Position numbers and translations under genes: made by a program
Notes under the pieces: model-generated
Told to the model about the DNA's origin: nothing
Seen by the model: only the letters and a program-made list of their open reading frames with translations
Databases searched by the model: none
Part shown: piece after piece, positions 11,891 through 22,875 of the stretch
Numbering within the stretch: position 1 is the first letter of the stretch
How the letters are laid out: each line of letters begins with the position of its first letter
From: Halicephalobus mephisto
Taxonomy: Eukaryota; Nematoda; Chromadorea; Rhabditida; Panagrolaimidae
Assembly (NCBI GenBank): GCA_009193035.1
Contig: SWDT01000041.1
Span: 516,414-580,413 of the forward strand
DNA length: 64,000 nt
Direction: 5' to 3'

Positions 11891-12809
11891 ATGGGTGCTG
11901 GGTTAACCATAGTAAAAAGGATTGAAGATATCCCCAACTACGATCCCAAAGAACCCGAAATAAACATCGATCACGAGACTCCGAGAATCTCGTTTAAGAA
12001 CTTGGATAATGACCTACGACTCCAGTTTTATAAACTCTGTCCTCCAGTGCTTCTTCGAGATCTCTACCATAGTTCGAAAATGGTAAATGAAATCAAATGT
12101 CCTCCAACCTACGTCTCTAAGTTTACAAAAATTGGATTTATTCCGTCTTTTTACAAACCTGGTACGATTATTTGACTAATGCCACTCTTACATTAGTATT
12201 TTAGAAGAATTGGATTCATCTAAAATCATTGAAGTCAGAGGTTGTTTACATCTTGCAGCCTTTGATCCGGGAGAAACATCTAAATATACAGACAGTTACA
12301 ACTTCCATCACCAGAATTTAGTTTTAGATTGTAGTCGTTTCAATTCCGAAGAATTCAAAATTATTGTCAATCCGAATGTAACGAAAATAGAGTTTAATTA
12401 TAAATGCTTAAAGCATCAAACTCTGGCAATGTTTCTTGAAAGAATGCCATATTTGGAAGAATTTACGTACAGAGATGATTATGAAATCCCGAATCTTATA
12501 ACACTATTATTCAACTGGAAACAAAAGGCTAAACTGAAAAAGATCTCCATAGAATGTCCAGTTTCTTCGATTAACAAATTCCTTACAAATCCGGAGTTAA
12601 TGGCTAAATTCATGAATCGCCAAGAAGACAATTTCGTAATATTTGTCAAACACCAAGAATTTCATAGTACTGATATTAATGCAGAAATTTTGGAATACTT
12701 TTCTGAGGAAGAAAACGCGGACAATGGTCGACACTTAATTTTCAAATTTCCTAGAAACTATTTTCCAGAAAGGATATTCCGTTCCAAAGTTACTCCATTT
12801 GCAGACTAA
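11891..12809 (+). CDS. F-box-like protein, paralogue 1
   Basis: Two exons, 11891-12161 and 12205-12809 (43 bp intron), about 291 residues. The start MGAGLT is chosen because all three local paralogues begin with MG just after a TTTAG acceptor. Residues about 35-70 (ISFKNLDNDLRLQFYKL, then CPPVLLRDLYHSSKMVNEI) have the L-D-x-x-L..hydrophobic..L-L-x-L..SK..N spacing of an F-box. The second exon reads like the variable substrate-binding part of nematode F-box proteins (VNPNVTKIEF, LERMPYLEEF, LLFNWKQKAKLKKI). If so, it would be an adaptor of SCF ubiquitin ligases. The family call is by pattern only. The F-box-like stretch is almost identical in DNA to the copies at 13358-13507 and 15421-15532. 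Confidence 0.65.
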
Positions 12810-13081
12810 ATAAAATTAATACATTTTAAGAGAATTTGACGGAAAATATAATTTTAAAAAAACTAAATTTTTTTATAAAAGTTATATAACGTTACTTGAT
12901 AACATTGCACTCTTCTGAAACACGGATCATCGACGATAGTTTAGGAATCTAAGTTGGTACATTTTCGCATAAACTAGAGCAGTGAACTCGACAAGAGATA
13001 AAATAGGATATAGTGATAAAAAATGCAAATAGTTTTTATTATTCTTGTTTTTGTATTTTATCTGTATTTTGTACTATATGA

Positions 13082-13586
13082 TTATTTCTTTTGTGCGGTA
13101 GCTTTCAAAATCACTTTGTGTTCTTCCGCACTCAGGTCACAGTTAAATAAAGACACCCATAAATGATGAAATACATATTTGTCTGAATATTTGGAAAGGT
13201 CACCCGGTTGCAAATTTATGAGGCATAAAGAATTTCTAATTTCAATGACGGCAGATGGATCTATCGTATCTGAAATCACCATATAAAAGTAGCATTATTA
13301 TTTCAATAACCGTACCAGAATCATCAAAAGTTAGATGGCTTCCGAGTTCTGTATATTTAGAGACGTAGGTTGGAGGACATTTGATTTCATTCATCATTTT
13401 CGAACTATGGTAGAGATCTCGAAGAAGCACTGGAGGACAGAGTTTAAAAAACTGGAGTCGTAGGTCATTATCCAAGTTCTTAAACGAGATTCTCGGAGTC
13501 TCGTGATTGACGTTTATTTCGGATTCTTTGGGACTGTAATTAGAGAAATCTTTACGTTTTTTTGCAAACTCCAACCAGACGCCCAT
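13082..13586 (-). CDS. F-box-like protein, paralogue 2, truncated
   Basis: Two exons, 13586-13316 and 13269-13082, 152 residues. Exon 1 is 271 nt, exactly the same as in paralogue 1, and about 98% identical to it over 150 bp. Exon 2 follows the paralogues (EIRNSLCLINLQPGDLSKYS ... EEHKVILK) but stops where they continue with VNPNVT and roughly 130 more residues. No continuation was seen downstream. It may be a decaying copy or a short F-box protein without its binding half. Confidence 0.6.
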
Positions 13587-14596
13587 CTACAAATTTCTAA
13601 AATGCAATAAAATTAAAAGCGAATTTAAAAATACAACGCATTTAATAATTTAGTTTGTTTTTCACGTATTAGTACTAGGAAAACAAACAAACACGTCAGT
13701 ATGGTAGGCGTTCCTATTGAAGAATATCGAGGAAATCTTTCATTATGTTTGATTGATTAGTCAGAACGACCACAGTGCACACTAGTTTTGAATTATATAA
13801 TAGGAAATAATTATTTATATAACATTTTTTAACAATAAATCTCGAAAAAAAAGTTTATAAAACTATTATGAAGTGCTTTCTATTGGCATTCAGTCTATTC
13901 AACTACCAACAATGTTGCAGGACAAAAGTGGAGGTAAATTTGTTGACAGCAAAACATTTGGTGGAACATTTATAATATTTAATAATTTTGAAGTTTATAA
14001 AGTGGAATAAGTTTTAAAGTAGTTCGTTACCACCTACGCACGTCACCAACTGGAAAGATGGGTCAAAAGAACAGACAATTATAATTAATTTTGTACTTGT
14101 TGTAAACTTTTGATTTTGTGAGGAATAGGAGTAAAATAAAAAAAGTATTTCATTATATATATCTTTTTCTGAGATGCTATATATCATTAATATCAATATT
14201 TAGAATGTTTTTGTTATAAAAAAGTTATTCCGTTAATATTGAACGAATTAATTATTTCCTTCGGTATACTTTCAGAAGAAGGAAGATAATTTTAGAGGTA
14301 TCCAAGAATTTAAAAAACGAAATCAGTTAAATATCTTTCTATTTAATATTGTAAGCAGTTTTCGCGATTTATCTAGAAAAACTATAATATTCCGAATTCG
14401 AGGAAATGGCAAAGTATATTTATTACTTCAATAACAATATTCCTCCATTCCGTTATCGTAAATGGAAAAAATTATATTGTTGCGAAATAACAATATGTAA
14501 TAAAACTTTAATAAACAGATTATTAAATTTAAAAATCAAGTCAGTAATGATTTTCCACTTGAAATCTTCTCTAATGATGCATGGATTTTACTAAGA
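13587..14596. other. Intergenic stretch, one tiny ORF
   Basis: Apart from the 35-codon open frame at 13868-13975, nothing recognised in this AT-rich stretch. Confidence 0.5.
13868..13975 (+). CDS. Possible secreted micropeptide (35 codons), doubtful
   Basis: An ATG opens a short frame starting MKCFLLAFSLFNYQQCC, which looks like a signal peptide with a cysteine pair, and ends at TAA after 35 residues. GAGGTAAAT inside could be a donor to another exon that I cannot find. No homologue is recognised. Confidence 0.2.
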   Translation: MKCFLLAFSLFNYQQCCRTKVEVNLLTAKHLVEHL

Positions 14597-15641
14597 TCAA
14601 GCAGCGGGTTGGATAATTTTTGGGGATAATACTCTTACTACAATATCTCGTGAATTCTCCATACTAAAAAGTAAGTATTTTTTATCCTCCAATATATCAT
14701 TTTCGTTGGAAAAGTATTGCAAAATTTCTGCATCAATGTCAATAAAATCATGATCATTGGAACTGATTTCCATTTTGAAATTCTTCTTTTGACGATTCAT
14801 GAAGTCGATAATCAATTGATGATTTGCAAGGAACTTATTAATTGGGAAAAATGGACATATTACAGTAATTTCCTTCAGTTTAGATTTTTGCTTCCAATTC
14901 AATAGCACCGACAAAACGTCTGAAATTTCGTTCTTAGTCGTGTAGCAAAACTCTTCCAAATATGGCATTCGTTCAAGCCACATATTTACTGTTTGATCTT
15001 CTAAGAAATTTTTGTCACCAAATTCAATACTTGTGACGTTGGGATTGACAATAATGTTGAATTCTTTTGGGCTGAGACGACTATCATTTAACGTCACTTT
15101 ACAATGATGAAATTTGTAGGTATTCAAGTATGGGGAAAGTATTCCTGGGCTTGATCCTTTCAAATGTAGACTACCTCTGATTTCATTAACATAAGACGAG
15201 TTTGATTTCTCTGAAATCATAACTTAAGATTAACACTATTATAAAAATAATCATACTTGAACTATTATTAGCCCCAACTTTATAATCATGAAATGAATTT
15301 TGTTCATTATTAGATGCAATCTCTTCATAGTCTGAAATATTGTCTAAAGCATTGTCCATATCTTCGAAAGGTGAGTTATTGTCAACCAAAATTTGCTTAA
15401 TAATTGCGTCCTTCAATATGTAGGTTGGAGGACATTTGATTTCATTCACCATTTTCGAACTATGGTAGAGATCTCGAAGAAGCACTGGAGGACAGAGTTT
15501 ATAAAACTGGAGTCGTAGGTCATAATCAAAGTTTTGGAATAGGAACTTTGGGATATTGACATTAATGTCCACCACAAGCTTTTTGAAATTGTAATTGGGA
15601 ATATCTTCACGGTTGTTTACATTTTTAAAGTCAATACCCAT
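14597..15641 (-). CDS. F-box-like protein, paralogue 3
   Basis: Two exons, 15641-15257 and 15210-14597, about 332 residues. It starts MGID shortly after an acceptor, like its relatives. The F-box-like block (DLRLQFYKLCPPVLL and SSKMVNEIKCPP) is nearly identical in DNA to paralogue 1, while the flanks and the whole second exon are only about half identical in protein. Exon 1 has an extra acidic stretch after the block (residues about 85-125) that the other copies lack. The second exon keeps the landmarks VNPNVTSIEF, LERMPYLEEF and LLNWKQKSKLKE. It is on the opposite strand to paralogue 1 and in tandem with paralogue 2. Confidence 0.65.
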
Positions 15642-18436
15642 TTTAAAATTTCTAAAATGGAAAAAAATTAAGAATAAATTTAATGAAAATAAAGCGAGTA
15701 TAATAATAACGTTAACTAATAGCGATTTCCCGTGCATTAATGATAAAACTCTATACTTCACTTTTCAACATGATATAAGTTTTTGTTCAAAAACGCAAGA
15801 CACTTTTTCGTTATATTGGATCAATCGATAAAGATGACTACTTCGATTTTAGTTTTGATTACATGATAAAAAATACTTTTAATTTAGAATAATTTAGCAA
15901 TAAGCTTTAGAAAATAAAAATTTACATGATTATATGTTGTCCAGCAGGAATAGCTGGTCTGCTGAATTACATGCAATTTCGAAACACAGAAATGCAGGAT
16001 AATCCATTAAAATTAAAAAGAATAGAACACTCGATTCAATTTCTAACTTATTTGGAAACTTATGGGTCAAATGATAATTTCAAGAATTATTTCTGTCTAT
16101 TATTAAGACAAGAAATATTATTACTCATATTTATAAGAAAAATCAATATAGAGTTTATGAAATGAGAATTGCTAAATCTTATTTTTCTAAAACTCACTGT
16201 TAATTTTGAAATCTACAGAAGTATTTTTCCTTTAATTGTGTAAAATTGTTCACACTCTGTAGCTAGTATGCGCCGAGACGTGTTTGTAAGTTATAGAAAC
16301 TTTAGAGCTATAGTTATAGATAGCAAACCTGAAGTATTTAAATCCGGTAGAAGCTCACCTGAGAGATTCAGTATTGAATTAAGTCTTATTTTCCTATGTT
16401 AGTGATCTCGTTATCTAGCCATCTGAATAAACATGCTACTCACACTTTGGTCACAACGTCAACAAAAATACTTTTAAGTTTGTAACATATATTACTGCTA
16501 TTACAAATGCAGATAAATTTATTCCTATACTGCAGTTGTGATTTGTTTCTATCATGAATTTTACTTTCTGTCGATGCTTTAGTTATTCCTAAGGTATTCA
16601 AATATCAGTGAAATTGAACTAAAACATTTATGATTGCATTGAAACTGGTTTCTAGCTCCAATACTTAATCTGAAGGCAATCGTGTACTTAAGAAATCTTG
16701 AAGTAGCACTGTTGATAGTTTTCCAAATGGTCATTCTTTATCAGTCTTTTTTATTCCAAATAGAGCGGCTAAGGCAAAAAGTGAAATCAAATGAACCACG
16801 AAAACAATATCACTAATAGTTAAAGTATGGACTGAGAAGAACTCCAATTTAGTAATTCAGGGGAACTTTCGACATATGATTCATATATTTTTATGTATTA
16901 TTCCGAAATCATTTTTTATTTATTTTCGGATAATCACATTATATATAAATATAGAATAAAACAGAAAAAGGAAATTGGGCTTGGTTTTCTTCATACTGCA
17001 GCATATTCAGCTTTAAAATGTGAGACGATTTTCGTTTTAAAAAAAGCGATAAAACTAATGTATTGACATACAATGACGTGATAGAAGTTATTCTTCGATT
17101 TTTACTGAAGCTTTATGCTTAGTTCAAGGAGTCAAAGTCTAAAGTTAATTTAATAAATGATGATGCATGTGTTATAACTATTGTATATTAATTTAGAATA
17201 AATCGATTTGGTTTGTTCTTACGCAATTCGATAAAGATTAACATATTTTTCAATGGATATATGAATATTCTATTAAGTCTGATTATGATTTTGGAATTTT
17301 TCGAAACTATTTTCAATGGTTTTTTCATAGATCAAATATACTTTAAAAAATATTATATATTTAAAATCAGTGTACTGCCAATGTTAGAGTTAATTCTTAG
17401 AATATAAATAAAGTTGTAACACCACTAAAGGCACAAAACTACTTTGAAAATATTTAACCTCTCCTCTTGTGACACCTAGTTAAGACATCGTTGTTCCGAA
17501 ATATCCAAACTTATAAAACATGTTTGTTCCGACTCCTTGTTAAATTTGTTTTTTTTAAATAAAGTAATTAATGTTATAGGTGATTATTCAAAATGAAAAA
17601 TGAGATTTTAAAGGAACACTTATCGAAACAAATCCACTTTGAGTTTCTGAAGTGATCTTTAAGCTCAAGAAAGTTGTAACTAAGAACATTTTTTAGGCTT
17701 TTGTGCAAGCTGAAATCGAATAAAGTCAATATAAGAAGACCCTATATATCATATTATTTCAAATCTCAGATATGTTTATTACGAAATTTTTTGAAAACAA
17801 GTTTTTAATAAGTTCTAAAACTCTCGATTACAGATATTGATTCCAAAAGTTCCCATCAGATTTCGAAAGATTTTAATAAAGTCAAATTTACAAAAGACTG
17901 CAGTCCGGACTCGTTGATGATGTCAAAAAACATTCATAAATTTTTTTAAGTGCTTATATCATTCGGAAAAAAAATTCTAAAAAAATAAAAATTCATTAAT
18001 AAGGTCAATGAATAAAATTTCACAATGATTTCGAATTTTCAGGAATCGTATAACCTGAATTTATATCCATTTCGTTTTTAATTCTTTTCTTCGTCAAGGT
18101 CAAGACAGGTCAGCCATAGCTGACTCGTCTTTTTGCGGATCTGACCAGCTGCCAGGATCGTCGACAGGTTCCGTGTTTGTTCATCCAACCAATTCCTATT
18201 TTTATTTTTTCGTTTCCAAGTGACCAGTCCATTTTTGGAATCCAATCAATATTTTTTTCAAAAAAAAATTATTAACCTAGTTTTTGTGAAATCGTCGAAA
18301 AACCCCTCTGGCGATTTTGTAATTTTTTCTTGTTTATTTAATTTGCTCCATTTACAATGTTGTTTTTCGTTTCAGGATTTGGATCATTATATTTTTGATT
18401 TTTTATTGGATAATTGCAACTTTTTCTTTTCTACAA

Positions 18437-18513
18437 ATGACCGGAAAAATCTATGTCGAAATTTACGAAGCAGTCAACGTCGAAATGAAACTAAATTTTC
18501 GCGCAGTAATTAG
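18437..18513 (+). other. Isolated exon-like unit, C2-domain-like start
   Basis: ATG opens 77 nt that end at a good donor (ATTAG|GTAAAT) and are preceded by TTTCGTTTCAG about 60 bp upstream. The encoded MTGKIYVEIYEAVNVEM resembles the first strand of C2 domains, for example the start of novel protein kinase C (G-x-hydrophobic-K/V-I-x-E-A). No following exon was found before myosin V begins, so this may be a chance frame or a relic. Confidence 0.25.
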
Positions 18514-19389
18514 GTAAATCGATCTGCTAGAACATTGCAAGCAAACTGCAGATTTTATATCGATTTCGAAATCTTTACAAATGTAAATATATTAATATTT
18601 ATTTATTTATTAAAATGTTGCAAGCAGATTTTTACTTTGATGTTGATCTTTTTATAGATCTTTGAACTGCTCAAATTGCATTTCGAATGAAATAAAAATA
18701 GATTTTCGTGTTAAAAAATATCATTGATTCCTAATATTTCTTCCACGAAACAAGTTTAGGGCCACTTGAATAATTTTTTACGGATTTTGACGTGATCCAG
18801 CTTCTGAAATTTGACAGAATATCTTCCACGACGAATTCATCTCACAGTAAAACCACTTTCAGTAACGATATAAATTTAAAAACTGCAATTTTAGAATGTT
18901 TTTAGATTGGTTTTGATATGTCTATTTTCGCTTAAAAAACAAATTCATGATTTTCGGAAAATTCACGACGGGAATTTATTTCAAATTCTGTGACATTGAA
19001 TTCACAAAATGGAAATAAAACAAAAGAATTTCTTTATGGATTTTGTTCAACCTGATCTTTCCAAATCTTAAAATTCCTCAAGTACCTCGCTAGTCCAAAA
19101 TCACTGAACGGACGAATCCACTTTTGTTTTGTGCGTGAATTCCCTCTCCAAATCGCAATTTAATTAGTTTTTTAAATTCTTAGAAATAAAAAACATCAAA
19201 TTATAAATTTTATAAAATTCCTATTGTCCATGAAAAATCCAAAAATTGATTGAAAGGTGAGACTTTGTGGACATGAAGCTAGAGAGAGAGAACAGGACCT
19301 ATTGTGTTCGGTTTATTTTTCGAAGCTTGTTTTGGTAGCTGACCCGAACCTGCGAATTCTGAACAAATATTTGAAGATTTTCGGCATTT

Positions 19390-19650
19390 ATATGGTCATC
19401 TACAATGCCAACTATCTGTTCGGAATTTTCACTCAAAACCTAGTAAATTAATAACTTTTCAAAATATTTTTAAACAAATAATTTCCACTTTTAAAAATTA
19501 ACAATTTTCGTGGTGGGATTTTTAGACATAACATGTGGTCATTTTTCATCTTAACTATCTATTCGGAATTTTCACTCATGATCCGATAAATCCAAAAATT
19601 TTTAAAAATAATTTTCACTTTTAAAAAATCAAAAAATCCCACCGCGAAAA
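19390..19650. repeat. Direct duplication with an inverted end
   Basis: CGGAATTTTCACTC occurs at about 19418 and 19562 with similar flanks. CAATTTTCGTGGTGGGATTTTT near 19503 is mirrored by AAAAAATCCCACCGCGAAAATTG near 19626, giving a stem of about 22 bp with one mismatch. Confidence 0.6.
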
Positions 19651-20399
19651 TTGTTTATTTTTAAATACAATATTCGTATTAAATTTTTTTGAAGAAAAAC
19701 TACGCCTTTTTTGTAATATTTGAGGTATTCTCCAATCCCTTTTTTTTGGATTAAATGACGAAATAGGAAACCATATATCGTCAAAACCAACCGGTTGGTT
19801 GAAACTGTCGAAATCGATCAAAATGTTTAACGTTCTGAGATTTTACAAACTTGCGTCAACCTCAAGTCATTCAAAATCCCTCGTCGACGACTTACCTGTC
19901 CAGCCGCGCAATTGTGAGAAAACAAAACTGACCAAAACTTTTGATCATTCACGTAAACGAAAAATTTTATCCGTGTTGAATCGTGTTTTTTTGCTTGTCC
20001 CGAAAAGTTGGATTTTTCGTTGTCGAAAATTTTTTAACTTGACCGGTCAAAAACGATAAAATATAAAAATGAAAATACCGACTATTGTACATAGGGGATT
20101 CCATTAGAGTCGTTTTTGTGGAACTTTTTGAATCGTCCATAATATCGATCGCTGGACTCTTTTTCCAAAAATTTTTGTCCCGCTTAAAATTGGGCGTTTT
20201 AGTTTCTTTTTGGATCCATAACAAGAAAATTATTTTTATTATTTCGAAATATGAAAAAAATGAAACATTTTCGTCTTGAGACATTTTCGAAATTAATTTT
20301 TTTATAATTTTTTAAATAAAATTACAGAATATCATTGGAAATTATGAAATTTTCAAAAATAAATTAATTTTTTTAATTTTTGAAATAGTATAAAAAATT

Positions 20400-20880
20400 T
20401 CAAACTTTCTGGTCTCAACTGGAAAGCTCTAAAATTTCACGTCGAGACAATTTTTTCTGAATTTCATTATCAAATATTTTTATCATCATAATAGTGCAAT
20501 TTTGGGACTTAGTAGAACCACATAAACATCGATTTTCATACTTTTTAGTCTCAACTGGAAAGTTTTGAAATTTCGTGTTGAGACAATTTTTAGTTTTTTA
20601 TTAAATATTTTCATTTTGTTAATAGTTTGATTTTTCATTCTTAAAAAAGTTTAAAATTCTAAATTTTTTGATCTGAACTGGAAAGTTTAAAAATTTCGTG
20701 TTGAGACAATTTTTAACTTTTTTTTGTTAAATATTTTTACTTTTTTAATATTATGTTTTTGAATCGTAGTGAAATTACGTAAAAGTTGATTTTTATACTT
20801 TTTAGTCTCAACTGGAAAGTTTAAAAATTTCGTGTTGAGACAATTTTTATTTTTTTTTGTTAAATATTTTTATTTTTGTA
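20400..20880. repeat. About 133 bp tandem repeat, four copies, each with a small hairpin
   Basis: The unit CTCAACTGGAAAG...TTTCGTGTTGAGACAATTTTT occurs near 20413, 20551, 20672 and 20806. Most units hold GTCTCAAC and, about 20 bp later, GTTGAGAC, an 8 bp inverted repeat that could form a hairpin. Confidence 0.8.
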
Positions 20881-21534
20881 CAATGAATATTATTCTTGTA
20901 TTTTTCCCACTTTTCTATTTCCTTTATCCCTTCTGCATAACCTTGTTGTGTTTTTACGTATATATATCCCACGATAAGGTCATCTATTCGAGACAGTTGA
21001 ATCACCCATGTCGGTTGCGAAGACTCGTCTTTACTTTCTTTCTTGATCCGGTTTGTTTGTACTTTTTCCTTTTACAAGCCGCACCCGCGTTGACGTACGA
21101 AAATTTCCTTGAATAATCAGTCCCGATCCTAATCTGATATCGACAGCACAGTTCGAAACTGGATATATTGTTTTTCTAAAATAATCGTTGTTCGAAAATG
21201 ATAATTATATTAAAATTAGTTTTTTATATATGAATTATCGGAAAATATTAGTTTTATGTCGATTAAAAATATTATTTTTTCCACATTTTCAATCATTAAT
21301 GAGCTTAGTTATCATCGTTTTTATATAATTTTGACCGTTTATCGTTAATCAATAAGAAATAAGAAAATCGATAACCAGGAAAACTCCCTAAAAACTACAG
21401 CGTTTTCAGGAAGTTTAGAATCGTACTGGACGAGGTCGATTATGACGTTTTTATTGAATTCCTAAGTGATTATCAACTTCAAAGTTGCATGATTAGGAAA
21501 TTGTAAAGCTTTTAGAATATTTTGGAATTTAGTA

Positions 21535-22325
21535 GAAGGTTATAGAAGATTTTAGAACTTCTTAGAAGACTTGAATTTTTCTAAAATCTTTTAGGATTTA
21601 GTAGGATATTATAGAAGATTCTAGAATGCTACAGAAAACTTCTAGAAGTCCTTTTAAAACTTTTTAGAAGACTTTTAAAATTTTCTAGAATCTTTTAGGA
21701 TTTAGTAGGATATTATAGAAGATTCTAGAATCTTACAGAAAACTTCTTAGAAGACTTGAATTTTTCTAGAATCTTTTAGGATTTAGTAGGACGTTATATA
21801 AGATTCTAAAATGCTGCAGAAAACTTCTAGAAGTCCTTTTAAAACTTCTTAGAAGACTTCTGAAATTTTCTAGAATCTTTTAAAATTTAATAGAAAATTA
21901 TATAAGATTCTAGAATCTTACAGAAAACTTCTAGAAGTCCTTTTATAACTTCTTAGAAGACTTTTAAAATTTTCTAGAATCTTTTAGGATTTAGTAAGAT
22001 ATTATAGAAGATTCTAGAATGCTGTAGAAAACTTCTTGGAAGACTTCTGAAATTTTCTAGAATCTTTTAAAATTTAATAGAAAATTATATAAGATTCTAG
22101 AATCTTACAGAAAACTTCTAGAAGTCCTTTTAGAACTTCTTAGAAGATTTCTGAAGTTTTCTAAAATCTTTTAGGATTTAGTAAGATATTATATAAGATT
22201 CTAGAATCTTACAGAAAACTTCTAGAAGTCCTTTTAGAACTTTTTAGAAGACTTTTAAAATTTTCTAAAATCTTTTAGGATTTAGTAAGATATTATATAA
22301 GATTCTAGAATCCTACAAAAAGCTC
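21535..22325. repeat. About 104 bp tandem array, roughly eight copies
   Basis: The landmark TTAGGATTTA (or TTAAAATTTA) recurs near 21591, 21695, 21776, 21879, 21984, 22067, 22171 and 22275. Spacings are about 104 bp, or about 81-83 bp where the roughly 22 bp piece around CTTCTAGAAGTCC is missing. Confidence 0.9.
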
Positions 22326-22371
22326 CTCATGTTTTTTTTGAGATCTCATAGGTTTTTTAAGCTTTCTAGAA
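21619..22371. promoter_or_regulatory. Cluster of TTCTAGAA palindromes (heat-shock-element cores) upstream of myosin V
   Basis: By eye I count about 18 exact TTCTAGAA octamers in 750 bp, for example at 21619, 21640, 21683, 21723, 21908, 21929, 22095, 22116, 22199, 22220 and 22303. TTCnnGAA is the paired-pentamer core bound by HSF-1; many sites are pairs 21 bp apart, others about 40 bp apart. The repeats sit 0.5-1.3 kb before the myosin V start codon. Binding is inference; the octamers are multiplied by the tandem repeat. Confidence 0.5.
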
Positions 22372-22875
22372 TTTTCTAAAATTTAATAGAATTTAAAAAA
22401 TTTATTTTGAGACAACTGTCGGTGATTTTTATTCTTCAATTTCATAGTTTTTTAAAAATTTAAATGTTTTATAACTTTTATTCTTCAATTTTATAATTTC
22501 AATATATATGAAATTGTTAAATTTTATACAATTTTAAAAATGTAAACTTGTTAAAAGTAATGTTTGGCTTAGTTTTCACCAGTTAATCCAAAAATTTGAC
22601 TTTTTTGACTCGCCCTGGTCCTCCTCTAGGTTCTGTTTTTTCTCAAGTACTCCATTGATCCCTTTGTTTTATATAAATTTTTAGTCGTTGTGATGTCCGA
22701 CTTTTTTCAAGCTCAATTGTAAACTTGACATTCCTCGTGGTTAGTTCCTAAAATTCGAATTTCGAAACAGTTGGACAATGACTAATCCTTCGTAGTCCTT
22801 TTCGCGGTTAAATAAATTTTTACTTTTATATAAAATTGCAGATTTATATCTCTAACCGGATGAATATACATTAAA

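Larger units (their letters stand above)
15642..22875. other. 7.2 kb gene-poor, repeat-rich stretch upstream of myosin V
   Basis: I found no complete gene. The contents I can support are one isolated exon-like unit at 18437-18513, a duplicated and inverted segment at 19390-19650, the roughly 133 bp tandem repeat at 20400-20880 and the roughly 104 bp tandem array at 21535-22325. A six-base inverted repeat GTCAGC..GCTGAC lies at about 18110. A short frame at 20884-21115 with hydrophobic stretches lacks support. Confidence 0.5.

Noticed and set aside
15926..16165. 79-codon frame starting MIICCPAGIAG
   Set aside because: No acceptor, no donor, codon use like the flanking AT-rich DNA, and no recognisable motif.
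20884..21115. 77-codon hydrophobic frame as a small membrane-protein gene
   Set aside because: It is rich in Phe/Leu because of T-rich DNA, lacks a clear upstream acceptor and shows no familiar motif.
21535..22325. Regular direct repeats as a CRISPR array
   Set aside because: The DNA is eukaryotic, units are contiguous without unique spacers, and unit length is about 104 bp.
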